Source of the DNA: Moorella sp. E308F
Lineage (GTDB): Bacteria; Bacillota; DSM-521; Neomoorellales; Neomoorellaceae
Direction: 5' to 3'
DNA length: 64,000 nt
Assembly: GCF_006538365.1 (NCBI RefSeq)
Contig: NZ_BJKN01000002.1
Location: 1,006,411 to 1,070,410 of the forward strand
Within the stretch, counting starts at the first letter, position 1. Each line of letters starts with the position of its first letter. A model generated the notes under the pieces. That model saw only the letters and a list, made by a program, of their open reading frames with translations, searched no databases and was not told the DNA's origin. Below are positions 45,028-54,416 of the stretch, in pieces. The position numbers and the translations under genes are program-made.

Positions 45028-47184
45028 TTAACCGGGAATTACCCTTTTGACCTCCATCACATCGCGGATACGGCGGATTTTATCCATAATGTAGTTCAGG
45101 TGCTCTAGACTCCTGATTTCAATCTTTAAGTCTACCAGAGCCTGGTCATTTCTGGTGGCCCGGGCGTGGACGGAGTTAATAATGGTTTTGGTATCCGCCA
45201 CAGCGGCCATAATATCCATGGCCAGATTGGGCCGGTCCAGGGCCAGGGCCTCAATATGCACCTGGTAGGTGGCATCGGAGGTATCCCCCCAGGCCACCTC
45301 AATGATTCGCTCCTTTTCCGTTTCCCGGTGGTGGTTGATATTGGGACAATCGATCCGGTGGACGCTGATACCCCGTCCCCGGGTTATATAACCAAGGATG
45401 GCATCCCCCGGCAGGGGATTGCAGCAGTGGGCCAGGCGGATATCCAGGTTATCCAATCCCTTAATTCGGATACCATGGGAAGGTTTACCGTAGCCGCTCC
45501 AGGGCTTAACTGCTGTTTTAGCAACTTCCGCAGGAGGGGGTACTTCTTCTTCACCCTTCAGCCGGCCGAGTACCTGGGATGGGGGTATGACCCCATCGCC
45601 CACCATTACATACAGGTCTTCGTTGGTGGCCACATTGAATTTACGGGCCGCTTCCTGGAGCAGAGCCGGTTTTAAGATTTCTTCCGGATCTAAGCCCTGC
45701 TTCTGGCATTCTTTTTCCAGCATTTCCCGGCCCCTGGCCAGGTTTTTCTCCCGCTCTTCCTTTCTAAACCACTGGCGGATGCGGTTTTTGGCCTGGGAAG
45801 TCTTGACGATGTGCAACCAGTCCCGGCTGGGGCGGCTGCCCTTGGTGGTTAAAACTTCAACAATATCCCCTGTTTTTAACTTATAATCCAGGGGTACAAT
45901 GCGGCCGTTAACCCGGGCCCCGGTACAGCGGTGGCCCACATCGGTATGCACGCGGTAGGCGAAGTCTATGGGTACCGAACCGGCCGGCAGTTCCACCACA
46001 TCCCCCTTGGGGGTAAAGACGTAGACGCGATCGGAAAAGAGATCGATCTTTAAGGATTCCATGAACTCCCGGGGATCGCGCATCTCGCGCTGCCAGTCCA
46101 GGAGCTGCCGCAGCCAGGTCAGTTTTTTCTCAAAATCCGGGTCCGAGTTACCCCCGTCTTCTTTATAGCGCCAGTGGGCGGCAATGCCGTATTCGGCCGT
46201 GCGGTGCATCTCCCAGGTGCGGATCTGGATCTCAAAGGGGTCCCCGTTAGGCCCGATAACGGTTGTATGCAGGGACTGGTACATATTAGGTTTGGGCATG
46301 GCAATGTAGTCCTTAAAGCGCCCGGGGATGGGTTTCCACAGGGCGTGGACCAGGCCCAGAACGGCATAACAATCCTTTACACTATCAACAATCACCCGCA
46401 CGGCAATAAGGTCGTATATCTCGCTTAACTCCTTGCCCTGCTTCATCATTTTATTGTAAATACTGTAAAAATGCTTCGGCCGCCCCTGGATGTCGGCTTT
46501 AATCCCACCTTCAGCTAATTTCTCCCCCAGGATCTTGACCACTTGCTGGATATATTCTTCCCGTTCCCGGCGCTTCATGTTGATGCTGTTGACCAGCTCA
46601 TAATAGCGTTCAGGCTCGAGATAGCGCAGGGACTGGTCTTCCAGCTCCCACTTCAGGCGAAAAATACCCAGGCGGTGGGCCAGGGGCGCGAAGATTTCCA
46701 GGGTCTCCCGGGCGATCTCCTGCTGCTTTTCCGGCGGGTGGTGCTTCAAGGTGCGCATGTTATGCAGGCGGTCGGCCAGTTTAATCAGGATGACCCGGAT
46801 ATCCTGGGCCATAGCCAGGAACATCTTGCGTAAAGTTTCCGCCTGCTGTTCTTCCTTGGTCTTGTATTCCAGGCGGCTGAGCTTTGTGACGCCGTCGACC
46901 AGAAGGGCCACTTCATCGCCAAAAATTTCCCTGATAGTATCCAGACTGATGGGTGTATCTTCCACCACATCATGGAGGAGGGCCGCTGCTATGGTCACCA
47001 CGTCCAGCTGCAATTCCGCCAGGATAGCAGCTACATTTAAGGGGTGAGTAATAAAATCTTCCCCGGAGCGCCGTTTCTGTCCCTGGTGGGCGGCAGCAGC
47101 AAACTGATAGGCGTCATCCAGGAGTTTCAGGTCCGCTCCCGGCTGGTAACTTTTAACCTGTCGCTCCAGTTCCTTCAGGTCCAC
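45028..47184 (-). CDS. rel: RelA/SpoT-type (p)ppGpp synthetase/hydrolase
   Basis: A bifunctional stringent-response enzyme. The 718 residues contain an intact HD hydrolase site (HPLNVAAILAEL, LLHDVVEDTP), the synthetase domain (YDLIAVRVIVDSVKDCYAVLG, GNDGDPFEIQIRT-like segment at NGDPFEIQIRTWEMH), then TGS (VYVFTPKGDVVELPAGSVPIDFAY), a helical/CC region (RLAHCCNPLPGDAI) and ACT. All parts are present, so both activities are expected. Confidence 0.96.
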   Translation of the reverse strand: MDLKELERQVKSYQPGADLKLLDDAYQFAAAAHQGQKRRSGEDFITHPLNVAAILAELQLDVVTIAAALLHDVVEDTPISLDTIREIFGDEVALLVDGVTKLSRLEYKTKEEQQAETLRKMFLAMAQDIRVILIKLADRLHNMRTLKHHPPEKQQEIARETLEIFAPLAHRLGIFRLKWELEDQSLRYLEPERYYELVNSINMKRREREEYIQQVVKILGEKLAEGGIKADIQGRPKHFYSIYNKMMKQGKELSEIYDLIAVRVIVDSVKDCYAVLGLVHALWKPIPGRFKDYIAMPKPNMYQSLHTTVIGPNGDPFEIQIRTWEMHRTAEYGIAAHWRYKEDGGNSDPDFEKKLTWLRQLLDWQREMRDPREFMESLKIDLFSDRVYVFTPKGDVVELPAGSVPIDFAYRVHTDVGHRCTGARVNGRIVPLDYKLKTGDIVEVLTTKGSRPSRDWLHIVKTSQAKNRIRQWFRKEEREKNLARGREMLEKECQKQGLDPEEILKPALLQEAARKFNVATNEDLYVMVGDGVIPPSQVLGRLKGEEEVPPPAEVAKTAVKPWSGYGKPSHGIRIKGLDNLDIRLAHCCNPLPGDAILGYITRGRGISVHRIDCPNINHHRETEKERIIEVAWGDTSDATYQVHIEALALDRPNLAMDIMAAVADTKTIINSVHARATRNDQALVDLKIEIRSLEHLNYIMDKIRRIRDVMEVKRVIPG

Positions 47185-47190
47185 AGGACA

Positions 47191-49947
47191 TCACCTCCCG
47201 CCTGCAATTTGCCGGTAAAATTGCCGGGCCATTTCTGTTTCAGCCAAAAGCTGGCGGTAACGCCGGGAAGCCATTAAATTGCACCTGGCAGCTACCTCCT
47301 GGAGATGGATGGCCAGCTCCCGCCCCCGGCTTTCGACCCGGATGAGCCCAAGTTCTTCAAAAATCGCCAGGTACCATCGTTGATGATAACCTTTATTATT
47401 AATTATGTAAAGTCTGCTGCCGTTGTTAGTCCCTTTTTGCAGCTGGCGGTAAAATACCGCCAGTTCCCGGCGCAGGTTTTCCGGCTGCCTGTCGCCTTCC
47501 CGGAGGCTGATATATACTTCCGGTACCTGTTCAGCCAACGGCAGGGCCAGCTCTATTTCCTCCTGGCTGCCGGGAGGGTAATTAAAGATTACGGCATCGG
47601 CGGGGTAAAACCATGCCGGCATCTCCCGGCTGGCTACCAGCAACGGCAGGCGGCCGCTCAAAGCCGTTTCCCGAACCAGCCAGAGGTGCCGGGCATCAAG
47701 ATAAGTATCTACGGCCAGCCGCACCCCGGGCAGCTCCCGCTGCAACCGGGCACCCAGCTGTAACGTCTGCGCAGCGTCCCTTTCATATATGAGAACGTTT
47801 TGTCCCCTGGCCAGCAGTTCTGTTAAGAGGGGCAACAGTTCCGGGAATACCTGCCACGTTGCCGGGCCGCCAACAGGACGTAACAGGTGCCCTGCCGCCT
47901 GTTCCCCGGTGACCAGGGCAGATACGAGGAAAGAACCTTCCCCGGCCTCTGCTTCTGCTGCCCAGAAGGGGTGACAGGTGATGAGCGTCCCTTCCCGGGT
48001 TAAAATCCTGCTTAAACCCGCCTGTCCCAGCCAGGGGCCCAGGGGGCGTAAAAATACTGGATTCTTGAAACAGCGCTTTAAACCGTAATAGCTCTGGCGG
48101 ATGGCAAGACTGGTGGCGAATAACAGACCCGCGATCGGGCGGTTGTTACTTAAGGCTCTTTGCAGTTGTCGGCACCAGATTGAACTGGCACCTGCCGCGC
48201 CGGTTGCCGCCACCAGATCCTTGTTTATAACCGGCAGTACCGGTACCCGGCCGGCCGGCCGGAGGGCTGCCAGGGAGAGCTGCAGCTCCTCCCTTCCCTG
48301 GTAGTTGTCCCGTTCCAGATAAAAGGCCAGGTCCAACAGGTCTCCGGGAGACAGTTCCGGCGGTAATTGCAGGTTAAAGCCAATGGCCTCCAGTTGCCTG
48401 CCTTCCCCGGCTAGCGTCAATTTTAAATGAGCACCATTGCTACCAACCTGGCGGGCCGCCTTTAACCGGGCGTTACTGTAGACCAGGAGGGGGCGGGGAT
48501 TGCCTTCGCCAAAGGGAGCCAGGCCCTCCAGCTCCGCCAGTAAATCCCAGTCCAGCTGGTTGAAAAGGACTTCCGCCTCAGGTGATATTTCCGGAGCAGG
48601 TTGAACCTCAGCCATGAGTGACTTTACTACTTCATTAAAGGCGGCCCGGAAGGCCGGAATTTCTTTAGTAGCGATCTCCAGCCCTGCTGCCTGGGCATGG
48701 CCGCCAAAGGACAGGAGGTAGGAACGGCACCTGGCTAAGATTTCATGGAGATTGATACCCGGAAGGCTACGGCCCGAACCTCGGCCCCTATCGCCCATCA
48801 CAGTAATTAAAACAACCGGGCAGTTATATTTTTCCACCAGGCGGGCGGCAATAATGCCGGTTACTCCCGGGTGCCAGCCCTCGGCCGCCAGGACCAGGCC
48901 TTTTGCTCCTGCAGCTAAAGCCGTCACGGCCATGGCTTCGGCCTCGGCGGCAATGCTCTCCTCCAGGTGTCTCCGGGCCTGGTTTTCCTTCTGCAGGTGC
49001 TGGGCCAGTTCCAGAGCTCGCTGGGGAGAAGTAGTTAGTAAAATTTCCAGGGCTGGCATCGCACTTCCCAGGCGGCCGCAGGCATTCAAGCGGGGAACAA
49101 GGCCAAAGGCCACCTCCCGGGACGTCCACTCCCTGGCTGGCAGGCCTGCCACCTCTCCCAGAGCCTTCAGGCCGGGCCGCGCGCCTCCGGCCAGGGCCTT
49201 TAAACCCAGCTGGACCAGGAGGCGGTTTTCTCCCAGGAGGGGTACGGCGTCAGCGATAGTTGCCAGGGCTACCAGGTCAAGAGCCCAGCCAGCGGCCACA
49301 CCTTTCTGGGGTACCAGACCAAAATGGGTCGCCAGGGACTGAGCCAGTTTAAAGGCCACCCCGGCCCCGCAGAGGGGGGGCAGGCCCGGTGCCAGCAGGG
49401 GGTTGACGACAGCCTTAGCCTGGGGCAGGCCTGTCCCGGGTCGGTGGTGGTCGGTAATAATCAGGTCCAGCCCCTGTTCACGGGCGAAGATGGCCTCCTC
49501 CAGGGAAGTAATGCCGCAGTCTACCGTTATGACCAGCTGACAATTTAACTCCAGGGCTTTAATGAGACCCTTCTTTTTTAAACCGTAACCCTCCGTTAGA
49601 CGGTCGGGCAGGTAAACTTCCGCCTCAACCCCCAGGCGCGCCAGGGTTTCCAGCATAATGGCCGTGGCCGCCAGGCCGTCGACATCATAGTCACCATGGA
49701 CCATGATTTTTTCCCCGTTTACTATAGCCTGGACCAGGCGCTCCCGGGCCGCCGGCAGGCCGGGAATTTTTTCCGGCGGGATAAGATTGGCCGGATCCGG
49801 CTGGAAAAAAGTCCTGGCCGCTGCCGCCGTAGTAATGCCCCGGTTGAGGAGAATTTGCGCCGTTACAGGTGAGATATGTAACTCCCGGGCCAGGGCGAGT
49901 CTCTCCGGCAAGTTTACTGGAGGCATGGCCCACCGCATACCCGTCAA
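47191..49947 (-). CDS. recJ: Single-stranded DNA exonuclease RecJ, extended form
   Basis: Residues 1-570 hold the DHH exonuclease core: VHGDYDVDGLAATAIML (DHH motif I as DYD), VITVDCGIT, IITDHHRPG (DHH), and DHHA1 with GSGRSLPGINLHEIL and GGHAQAAG. An OB-like domain follows (LLVYSNARLKAARQVGSNG). About 300 further residues (600-918) resemble a degenerate helicase C-terminal half (QNVLIYERDAAQTLQLGARL, LVASREMPAWFYPADAVIFNYPP). This is longer than Bacillus RecJ by over 100 residues. It overlaps the LapA-like gene by four bases. Confidence 0.93.
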   Translation of the reverse strand: MTGMRWAMPPVNLPERLALARELHISPVTAQILLNRGITTAAAARTFFQPDPANLIPPEKIPGLPAARERLVQAIVNGEKIMVHGDYDVDGLAATAIMLETLARLGVEAEVYLPDRLTEGYGLKKKGLIKALELNCQLVITVDCGITSLEEAIFAREQGLDLIITDHHRPGTGLPQAKAVVNPLLAPGLPPLCGAGVAFKLAQSLATHFGLVPQKGVAAGWALDLVALATIADAVPLLGENRLLVQLGLKALAGGARPGLKALGEVAGLPAREWTSREVAFGLVPRLNACGRLGSAMPALEILLTTSPQRALELAQHLQKENQARRHLEESIAAEAEAMAVTALAAGAKGLVLAAEGWHPGVTGIIAARLVEKYNCPVVLITVMGDRGRGSGRSLPGINLHEILARCRSYLLSFGGHAQAAGLEIATKEIPAFRAAFNEVVKSLMAEVQPAPEISPEAEVLFNQLDWDLLAELEGLAPFGEGNPRPLLVYSNARLKAARQVGSNGAHLKLTLAGEGRQLEAIGFNLQLPPELSPGDLLDLAFYLERDNYQGREELQLSLAALRPAGRVPVLPVINKDLVAATGAAGASSIWCRQLQRALSNNRPIAGLLFATSLAIRQSYYGLKRCFKNPVFLRPLGPWLGQAGLSRILTREGTLITCHPFWAAEAEAGEGSFLVSALVTGEQAAGHLLRPVGGPATWQVFPELLPLLTELLARGQNVLIYERDAAQTLQLGARLQRELPGVRLAVDTYLDARHLWLVRETALSGRLPLLVASREMPAWFYPADAVIFNYPPGSQEEIELALPLAEQVPEVYISLREGDRQPENLRRELAVFYRQLQKGTNNGSRLYIINNKGYHQRWYLAIFEELGLIRVESRGRELAIHLQEVAARCNLMASRRYRQLLAETEMARQFYRQIAGGR

Positions 49948-50294
49948 GCTTGCCTCGTCCTTTCCTGCCGGCCTTCCCCTGTTCCCGATCCCGCTGCTGC
50001 TTGCTCGAGGCTGGATATGGTTTCCTGCAGTCTTTTAAGTTGGCTTTTTAATTCTCTTATTTCCCGTGCCTGGCGTACCTGCCTGACAGCGCCCAGCAAA
50101 AATACCACCAGGGCACCAAAGGCTGCCGACCCCAGGATAACCAGGACCAGGGAAATATTGCTAAATTGCCAGGCCAAAAATTTAATTTCTACCGGACCTG
50201 CATTCTGGACGGCAAAGATAGCCACCAGCAAGGCAAAAAAAATGGAGAGAAGGGAATAAATCTGCACCGTGGTCCACCCCCGAAAAATAGACAC
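49944..50294 (-). CDS. LapA-domain small membrane protein
   Basis: A 116-residue protein with two membrane helices (YSLLSIFFALLVAIFAVQN and ISLVLVILGSAAFGALVVFLLGAV) separated by GPVEIKFLAWQFS, then a coiled coil (LKSQLKRLQETISSLEQAAA). This is the LapA/YciM-partner-like pattern. Its stop overlaps the recJ start. Confidence 0.85.
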   Translation of the reverse strand: MSIFRGWTTVQIYSLLSIFFALLVAIFAVQNAGPVEIKFLAWQFSNISLVLVILGSAAFGALVVFLLGAVRQVRQAREIRELKSQLKRLQETISSLEQAAAGSGTGEGRQERTRQA

Positions 50295-50303
50295 CGTTCG
50301 CCT

Positions 50304-51233
50304 CTAATCAATTCGCCTTTGAGGAACGTTTTCCTTCTCCGGGCAGGCGGCGCACACCGGGCAATCAACCGGTGAAGTACAGGGTTCAGCATGAATTAAA
50401 ACCTCGGTATAAGGCAGGGCCGCTTTTATCTCATCGCCAATATGCTCGCAGAGGTCATGGACGTAATCGATATGCTTGTAACGCGGCACCACCAGGTGCA
50501 GGTCTACCTGGCGGTCCCGGCCAGCCTTGCGGGTGCGTAATTTATGGAATTCAACATATTCATGGGCATGGCGAGCGATAATTTCTTTAATTACCTCTTC
50601 TTCTTCAGCCGGCAGGCTGACATCCATCAGGGGCAACATGGCTTCCCTGGTTAAATGATAGGCTGCCCTAATGATCATGGCAGCCACCACCAGGGCCACC
50701 AGGGGGTCCACCCAGTAGAAACCGGTAAAATAAAGAGCTACCAGGCCCAGCATCACGCCAGCGGAAGTATAAACATCGGTGCGCAGGTGCCAGGCATCGG
50801 CCTCCAGGGCGATGGACTCCGTAGCCTTTGCCACCTGGAAGAGATAGCGGGAAACCAGGTAGTTGATGAGGCCGGCCCCGCCCATGACGAGAACGCCGGT
50901 CAGGGGTTGGTTTACAGCATGACCGCCGCTAATAAGCCTTTTTATGGCTTCATAGATAATCCAGAGGGCTGCCAGGAAAATCAGCAGGGCTTCAATGGTA
51001 CCCGCAATATTTTCAATTTTACCATGGCCGTAGCGGTGCTCGGCATCAGCCGGCTTACTGGCTTCCCGGACGGAAAAATAGGCTATTGCCGCTGCCACCA
51101 GGTCCAGGCCGGAGTGGATGGCTTCCGACATGACGCTGACCGAATGCATCCAGTAACCGATCCCTAGTTTGCTCAGTACCAGGATAAAATTGGAAAAAAT
51201 GGATACCCTGGCAGCTCTGGTCCGTAAATCCAT
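50304..51233 (-). CDS. Cation diffusion facilitator (CDF) efflux protein
   Basis: The 309 residues have about six membrane helices with metal motifs SEAIHSGLDLVAAAIAYFSV (HxxxD), a second site in LEADAWHLRTDVYTSAGVM (HxxxD), the RYGHGKIENIAGTIEA region, and a cytoplasmic domain (YVEFHKLRTRKAGRDRQVDLHLVV). The tail CTSPVDCPVCAACPEKEN is Cys-rich, which is unusual, and may bind metal. The exported metal (Zn, Fe or Mn) is not decided by sequence. Confidence 0.92.
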   Translation of the reverse strand: MDLRTRAARVSIFSNFILVLSKLGIGYWMHSVSVMSEAIHSGLDLVAAAIAYFSVREASKPADAEHRYGHGKIENIAGTIEALLIFLAALWIIYEAIKRLISGGHAVNQPLTGVLVMGGAGLINYLVSRYLFQVAKATESIALEADAWHLRTDVYTSAGVMLGLVALYFTGFYWVDPLVALVVAAMIIRAAYHLTREAMLPLMDVSLPAEEEEVIKEIIARHAHEYVEFHKLRTRKAGRDRQVDLHLVVPRYKHIDYVHDLCEHIGDEIKAALPYTEVLIHAEPCTSPVDCPVCAACPEKENVPQRRID

Positions 51234-51258
51234 TCCTTAAGGCCCCCTGCACCCTTAT

Positions 51259-51298
51259 AAAAGTAAAAATTGGACTTCATGCGGGAGCGATGAAGTCC
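51259..51298 (-). terminator. Terminator of the 162-residue membrane protein gene
   Basis: Stem GGACTTCAT (51272-51280) with ATGAAGTCC (51290-51298), then AATTTTTACTT on the minus strand. Confidence 0.8.
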
Positions 51299-51357
51299 CT
51301 AGCACCAGGCCTTTTATTCATTGTACAACGCCGGTTGGCCTTCCGCAAGCTGCCGGT

Positions 51358-51846
51358 CTAAAAAAGTCCAAGCAGGCGCCCGCCCAGCAGCACAGCCGGT
51401 AAAAATAAAGCGCCCACTCGTAAGCATGATAAAAATAATCCCACGGCTAATTCAGATAGTGAATGCCGGCGCGCGAAATAAGCCGCTCCCAGGCTGCCGG
51501 TGCCCCCTGCCAGGAGCAATCCCCACAGGGAGCCGAGAAAGATCCCGGCCAGGAGTAGAACCGCTAGACTCCCTGTTAGCAACTGTTTTCCTGCCAGGAC
51601 AGCTTCTTTATGCCCCCGGTACCAGTGCCGGGCAATTCCTTCGGCTGCCATCAGAGCAACGGTTCCCCCGACTGTAGCCAGGGTAGCATAAGAGGCAGCC
51701 AGCCCCGGGACCAGGCCGGTGACGCCAAAAATTACCCCGGTAGCCCATAGAAACAATAACCCCCGCCAGGGCCGGACCACTCCTGCTGCCAGGGCCAGGA
51801 TAAAGGTTAAACCGCCCAGGAAGGGAATAGCTAAACGAATATCCAT
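51358..51846 (-). CDS. Hypothetical Gly-rich membrane protein (possibly DUF456-like)
   Basis: A 162-residue protein with four or five membrane helices rich in Gly and Leu, including GVTGLVPGLAASYATLATVGG and GSLWGLLLAGGTGSLGAAY. The layout resembles DUF456, but I would not rely on it. I use ATG 51846 (MDIRLAIPFLGG); the frame stays open upstream, with another ATG about 39 bases earlier and no better ribosome site. A weak copy of the dispersed element lies upstream. Confidence 0.65.
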   Translation of the reverse strand: MDIRLAIPFLGGLTFILALAAGVVRPWRGLLFLWATGVIFGVTGLVPGLAASYATLATVGGTVALMAAEGIARHWYRGHKEAVLAGKQLLTGSLAVLLLAGIFLGSLWGLLLAGGTGSLGAAYFARRHSLSELAVGLFLSCLRVGALFLPAVLLGGRLLGLF

Positions 51847-52017
51847 AAGTATAATTCGCCTGCAGTTTTTTACGTTTAGCATACCCTTGTTGACGTTAAC
51901 TATGCTGCCCGGCGCCAGGCCCGGTCGCTCCATTTTCTGGTGCACGGGCGATGGTGTTCGAATTGAGGGCAGTCATGGCCGCCATTTCCCCTGGCGCCCG
52001 ATTATCAATACGATAGG

Positions 52018-52052
52018 AAAATATTTTGCCCACCGGTAGGAAACCGGTGGGC
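52018..52052 (-). terminator. Terminator of the opuC operon
   Basis: A 10-bp stem GCCCACCGGT/ACCGGTGGGC (52028-52037, 52043-52052), then AAAATATTTTCC on the minus strand, about 90 bases after the binding-protein gene. Confidence 0.75.
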
Positions 52053-52140
52053 TCCGTCGTACTGGTGGTTCCCTTTTAGATCGACTATAGTATCTCGTTC
52101 TTGGTACAGATAAACTCTTCGTAAGCTTTATACCCGCATG

Positions 52141-53055
52141 TTAATCGATCAGGCCTTTTTTCAGCAGGAAATCTCTTGCCACCTGGGCCACTTCCTTTTT
52201 TTCCTCGTCTACCTGATAATTCAGCTGACGCATTTCATCATCATTGAGCTGGCCTGCCAGCTTGTTCAGGATTTCTTCCAGTTGCGGATACTTCTCAAGG
52301 GTATCCATACGTACCAACGGTGCAGCAAAGTAAGGCGGGAAGAACTGTTTATCATCTTCCAGGATCTTTAGCTTATAGGTAATCAATTGGCCGTCGGTGG
52401 CGAAGGCGTCGATCACATCTACCATTTTGTTGCGAACGGCTTCGTATTTTAGGCCGGTTTCCATCTGCTTGGTGCTTTTGAAATTTAGCCCGTAAGTGGC
52501 AATTAAGCCGTCATAGCCGTCCGGGCGGTTAAAAAATTCCTGCTCGGCCCCAAGTACCATCTCACTGGCCACGCTTTTCAGGTCGGAAATTTTTTGTAAG
52601 TTATACTGCTCCGCAACCTCCTCCGGTACCGCCAGGGTGTAGGTGTTATTAAAGCCAAAGGGTTGCAGCCATTTCAGCTTGAACTGCTCGTTATACGCCT
52701 TTTGGACGGTATCGTAGGCCTTCTGGGGGTCATTAATAACCTCCCTTTTCAAGATTGCCACCAGGCCGGTACCGGTGTAGTCAGCGTAAAGGTCTAAGTC
52801 ACCTTTTTTAAGGGCGTTAAAGTTAACCAGAGTGCCGCCAAGGTTTAATTTGCGTTCAACCTTCAGGTCCGTATGGGCCTCAATGAGCTGGGCCATCATC
52901 TCGCCAAGGAGAATGTTTTCGGTAAAGTCTTTGGAACCTACAACCACCACGCCGTTAGCCCTTGTTCCACCGCATCCAGCTGCCACCAAAAGCAACATAG
53001 CAATGCCTGTAACTAGCGCGATCAGCTTCCACACTCGTTTGCATTTCTGACGCAA
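52141..53055 (-). CDS. opuCC: Osmoprotectant ABC transporter substrate-binding lipoprotein (OpuCC type)
   Basis: A 304-residue lipoprotein: signal GIAMLLLVAAGC with the lipobox Cys, then the OpuAC/ProX fold VVGSKDFTENILLGEMMAQLIEAHTDLKVERK and DLYADYTGTGL. The Trp/Tyr-rich positions suit binding of betaine, carnitine or choline-like compounds. It is the last gene of opuCA-B-D-C in transcription order. Confidence 0.92.
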   Translation of the reverse strand: MRQKCKRVWKLIALVTGIAMLLLVAAGCGGTRANGVVVVGSKDFTENILLGEMMAQLIEAHTDLKVERKLNLGGTLVNFNALKKGDLDLYADYTGTGLVAILKREVINDPQKAYDTVQKAYNEQFKLKWLQPFGFNNTYTLAVPEEVAEQYNLQKISDLKSVASEMVLGAEQEFFNRPDGYDGLIATYGLNFKSTKQMETGLKYEAVRNKMVDVIDAFATDGQLITYKLKILEDDKQFFPPYFAAPLVRMDTLEKYPQLEEILNKLAGQLNDDEMRQLNYQVDEEKKEVAQVARDFLLKKGLID

Positions 53056-53077
53056 AATATCTCCTCCTTAACTTACT

Positions 53078-53701
53078 TTATAATGCTGAGACAGCCTTCT
53101 TTTTGAGCCCCCGCGGGACCAATGCTTGTTCAAGCAGGGCCAGTCCGGCGTCGGTCAAAATAGCCAGCAGCGCCGCAGGTACGGCCCCCATCAGTACCAT
53201 GGTGTTGTTCCTCGTTTGAATGCCGCGCCAGATTAGCGTCCCCAGTCCACCTGCCCCAATGAGTACGCCGATGGTCGCAATGCCAATGGCCGTGACAAGA
53301 GCTACACGCAAGCCGGCCAGGATCACCGGCAGGGCAATTGGCACCTGCACCCGCCATATTAGTTGGCTCCTGGTCATCCCCATGCCTTTACCTGCCTCCA
53401 GCAGGCCGGGTTCTACCCCTAATAGCCCGGTATAGGTATTGCGGACAATAGGCAGCAGGGAATAAAGGAACAACGATACAACGAGGGTAGTATCCCCCAG
53501 TCCGAACAGCATCATCAACAGAGCTAACATGGCCAAGCTGGGAATAGTTTGGATCACTTCAGTGGCTGCCATTACAGGCTTGGCTAACCACCGGTACCGG
53601 GTCAACAGTATTCCCAGCGGAATGCCGCCCGCCGCGGCCAGCGCTACTCCTATTACCGATAGGCTGAGGTGTTGCCAACTCAGAGCCAGCACCCTATCCA
53701 T
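53078..53701 (-). CDS. opuCD: Osmoprotectant ABC transporter permease (second)
   Basis: A 207-residue permease of the OpuCB/OpuCD family, with about five membrane helices and the EAA-like loop LEAGKGMGMTRSQLIWRVQVPIALPVILAGLRVA that contacts the ATPase. IGAGGLGTLIWRGIQ is the family end motif. It follows the first permease gene by 37 bases. Which of the two is OpuCB or OpuCD is set by order only. Confidence 0.92.
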   Translation of the reverse strand: MDRVLALSWQHLSLSVIGVALAAAGGIPLGILLTRYRWLAKPVMAATEVIQTIPSLAMLALLMMLFGLGDTTLVVSLFLYSLLPIVRNTYTGLLGVEPGLLEAGKGMGMTRSQLIWRVQVPIALPVILAGLRVALVTAIGIATIGVLIGAGGLGTLIWRGIQTRNNTMVLMGAVPAALLAILTDAGLALLEQALVPRGLKKKAVSAL

Positions 53702-53738
53702 CTTTCGCCTCCTCTCATTTGGTTTTTAAACGGGCGGG

Positions 53739-54416
53739 TTATCGCTGCTGCAGCCCCCGTGGGGTTACCGCCCGCTCCACAAGCCCTAGTAACCAGCTGG
53801 CCAGTAGGGCCAACATGGCAGCGGGTAACGCACCGGCTATGATGAGCTTGGCATCATAGGTGTGGATGCCAGCAAGAATTGGATCGCCCAATCCACCGGC
53901 GCCAATTAAGGCCGAAAGGGTAGCCCAGCTGATAATATAGACAGTCGAAACACGGATGCCAGACATAATAACCGGGAAGGCCAAGGGGAACTGTATCCAG
54001 GTTAAAAGCTGCCGTCGGTTCATTCCCATACCTACGCCAGCTTCCAGGTAGGCAGGGCTTACTTCGCGAATGCCGGTATAGGTGTTGCGTAGGATAGGGA
54101 GAATCGAGTAAAGGAACAATACAGTCATGGCCGGAACTACACCAATACCTAGAAAAGGCAGAACAAATCCAAAAAACGCCAGGCTGGGAATGGTTTGAAT
54201 AGTACCAGAAATACCGAGCACCACCGACGCTACTCGCTCATGGCGGGCGAGTAGAATACCCAACGGCACGGCGATAAGGGTTCCCAGCAACACCGCACCT
54301 AGCGAAAGCAGCAGGTGTTCCCCGGTAGCAGATAGGATACTTGAACCTCTGGCAGCCAGAAACTCCGTCCAGCTAAGCACTTGCTTCATCTCCCCATACC
54401 ACGGAAGCCAGGGCAT
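53739..54416 (-). CDS. opuCB: Osmoprotectant ABC transporter permease (first)
   Basis: A paralogous permease (225 residues) with the loop YLEAGVGMGMNRRQLLTWIQFPLAFPVIMSGIRVS and IGAGGLGDPILAGI. The frame start at 54416 overlaps opuCA by 44 bases; an internal ATG (MKQVLSWTEF, nine codons on) is possible but its GGGGA site is very close. Confidence 0.92.
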   Translation of the reverse strand: MPWLPWYGEMKQVLSWTEFLAARGSSILSATGEHLLLSLGAVLLGTLIAVPLGILLARHERVASVVLGISGTIQTIPSLAFFGFVLPFLGIGVVPAMTVLFLYSILPILRNTYTGIREVSPAYLEAGVGMGMNRRQLLTWIQFPLAFPVIMSGIRVSTVYIISWATLSALIGAGGLGDPILAGIHTYDAKLIIAGALPAAMLALLASWLLGLVERAVTPRGLQQR

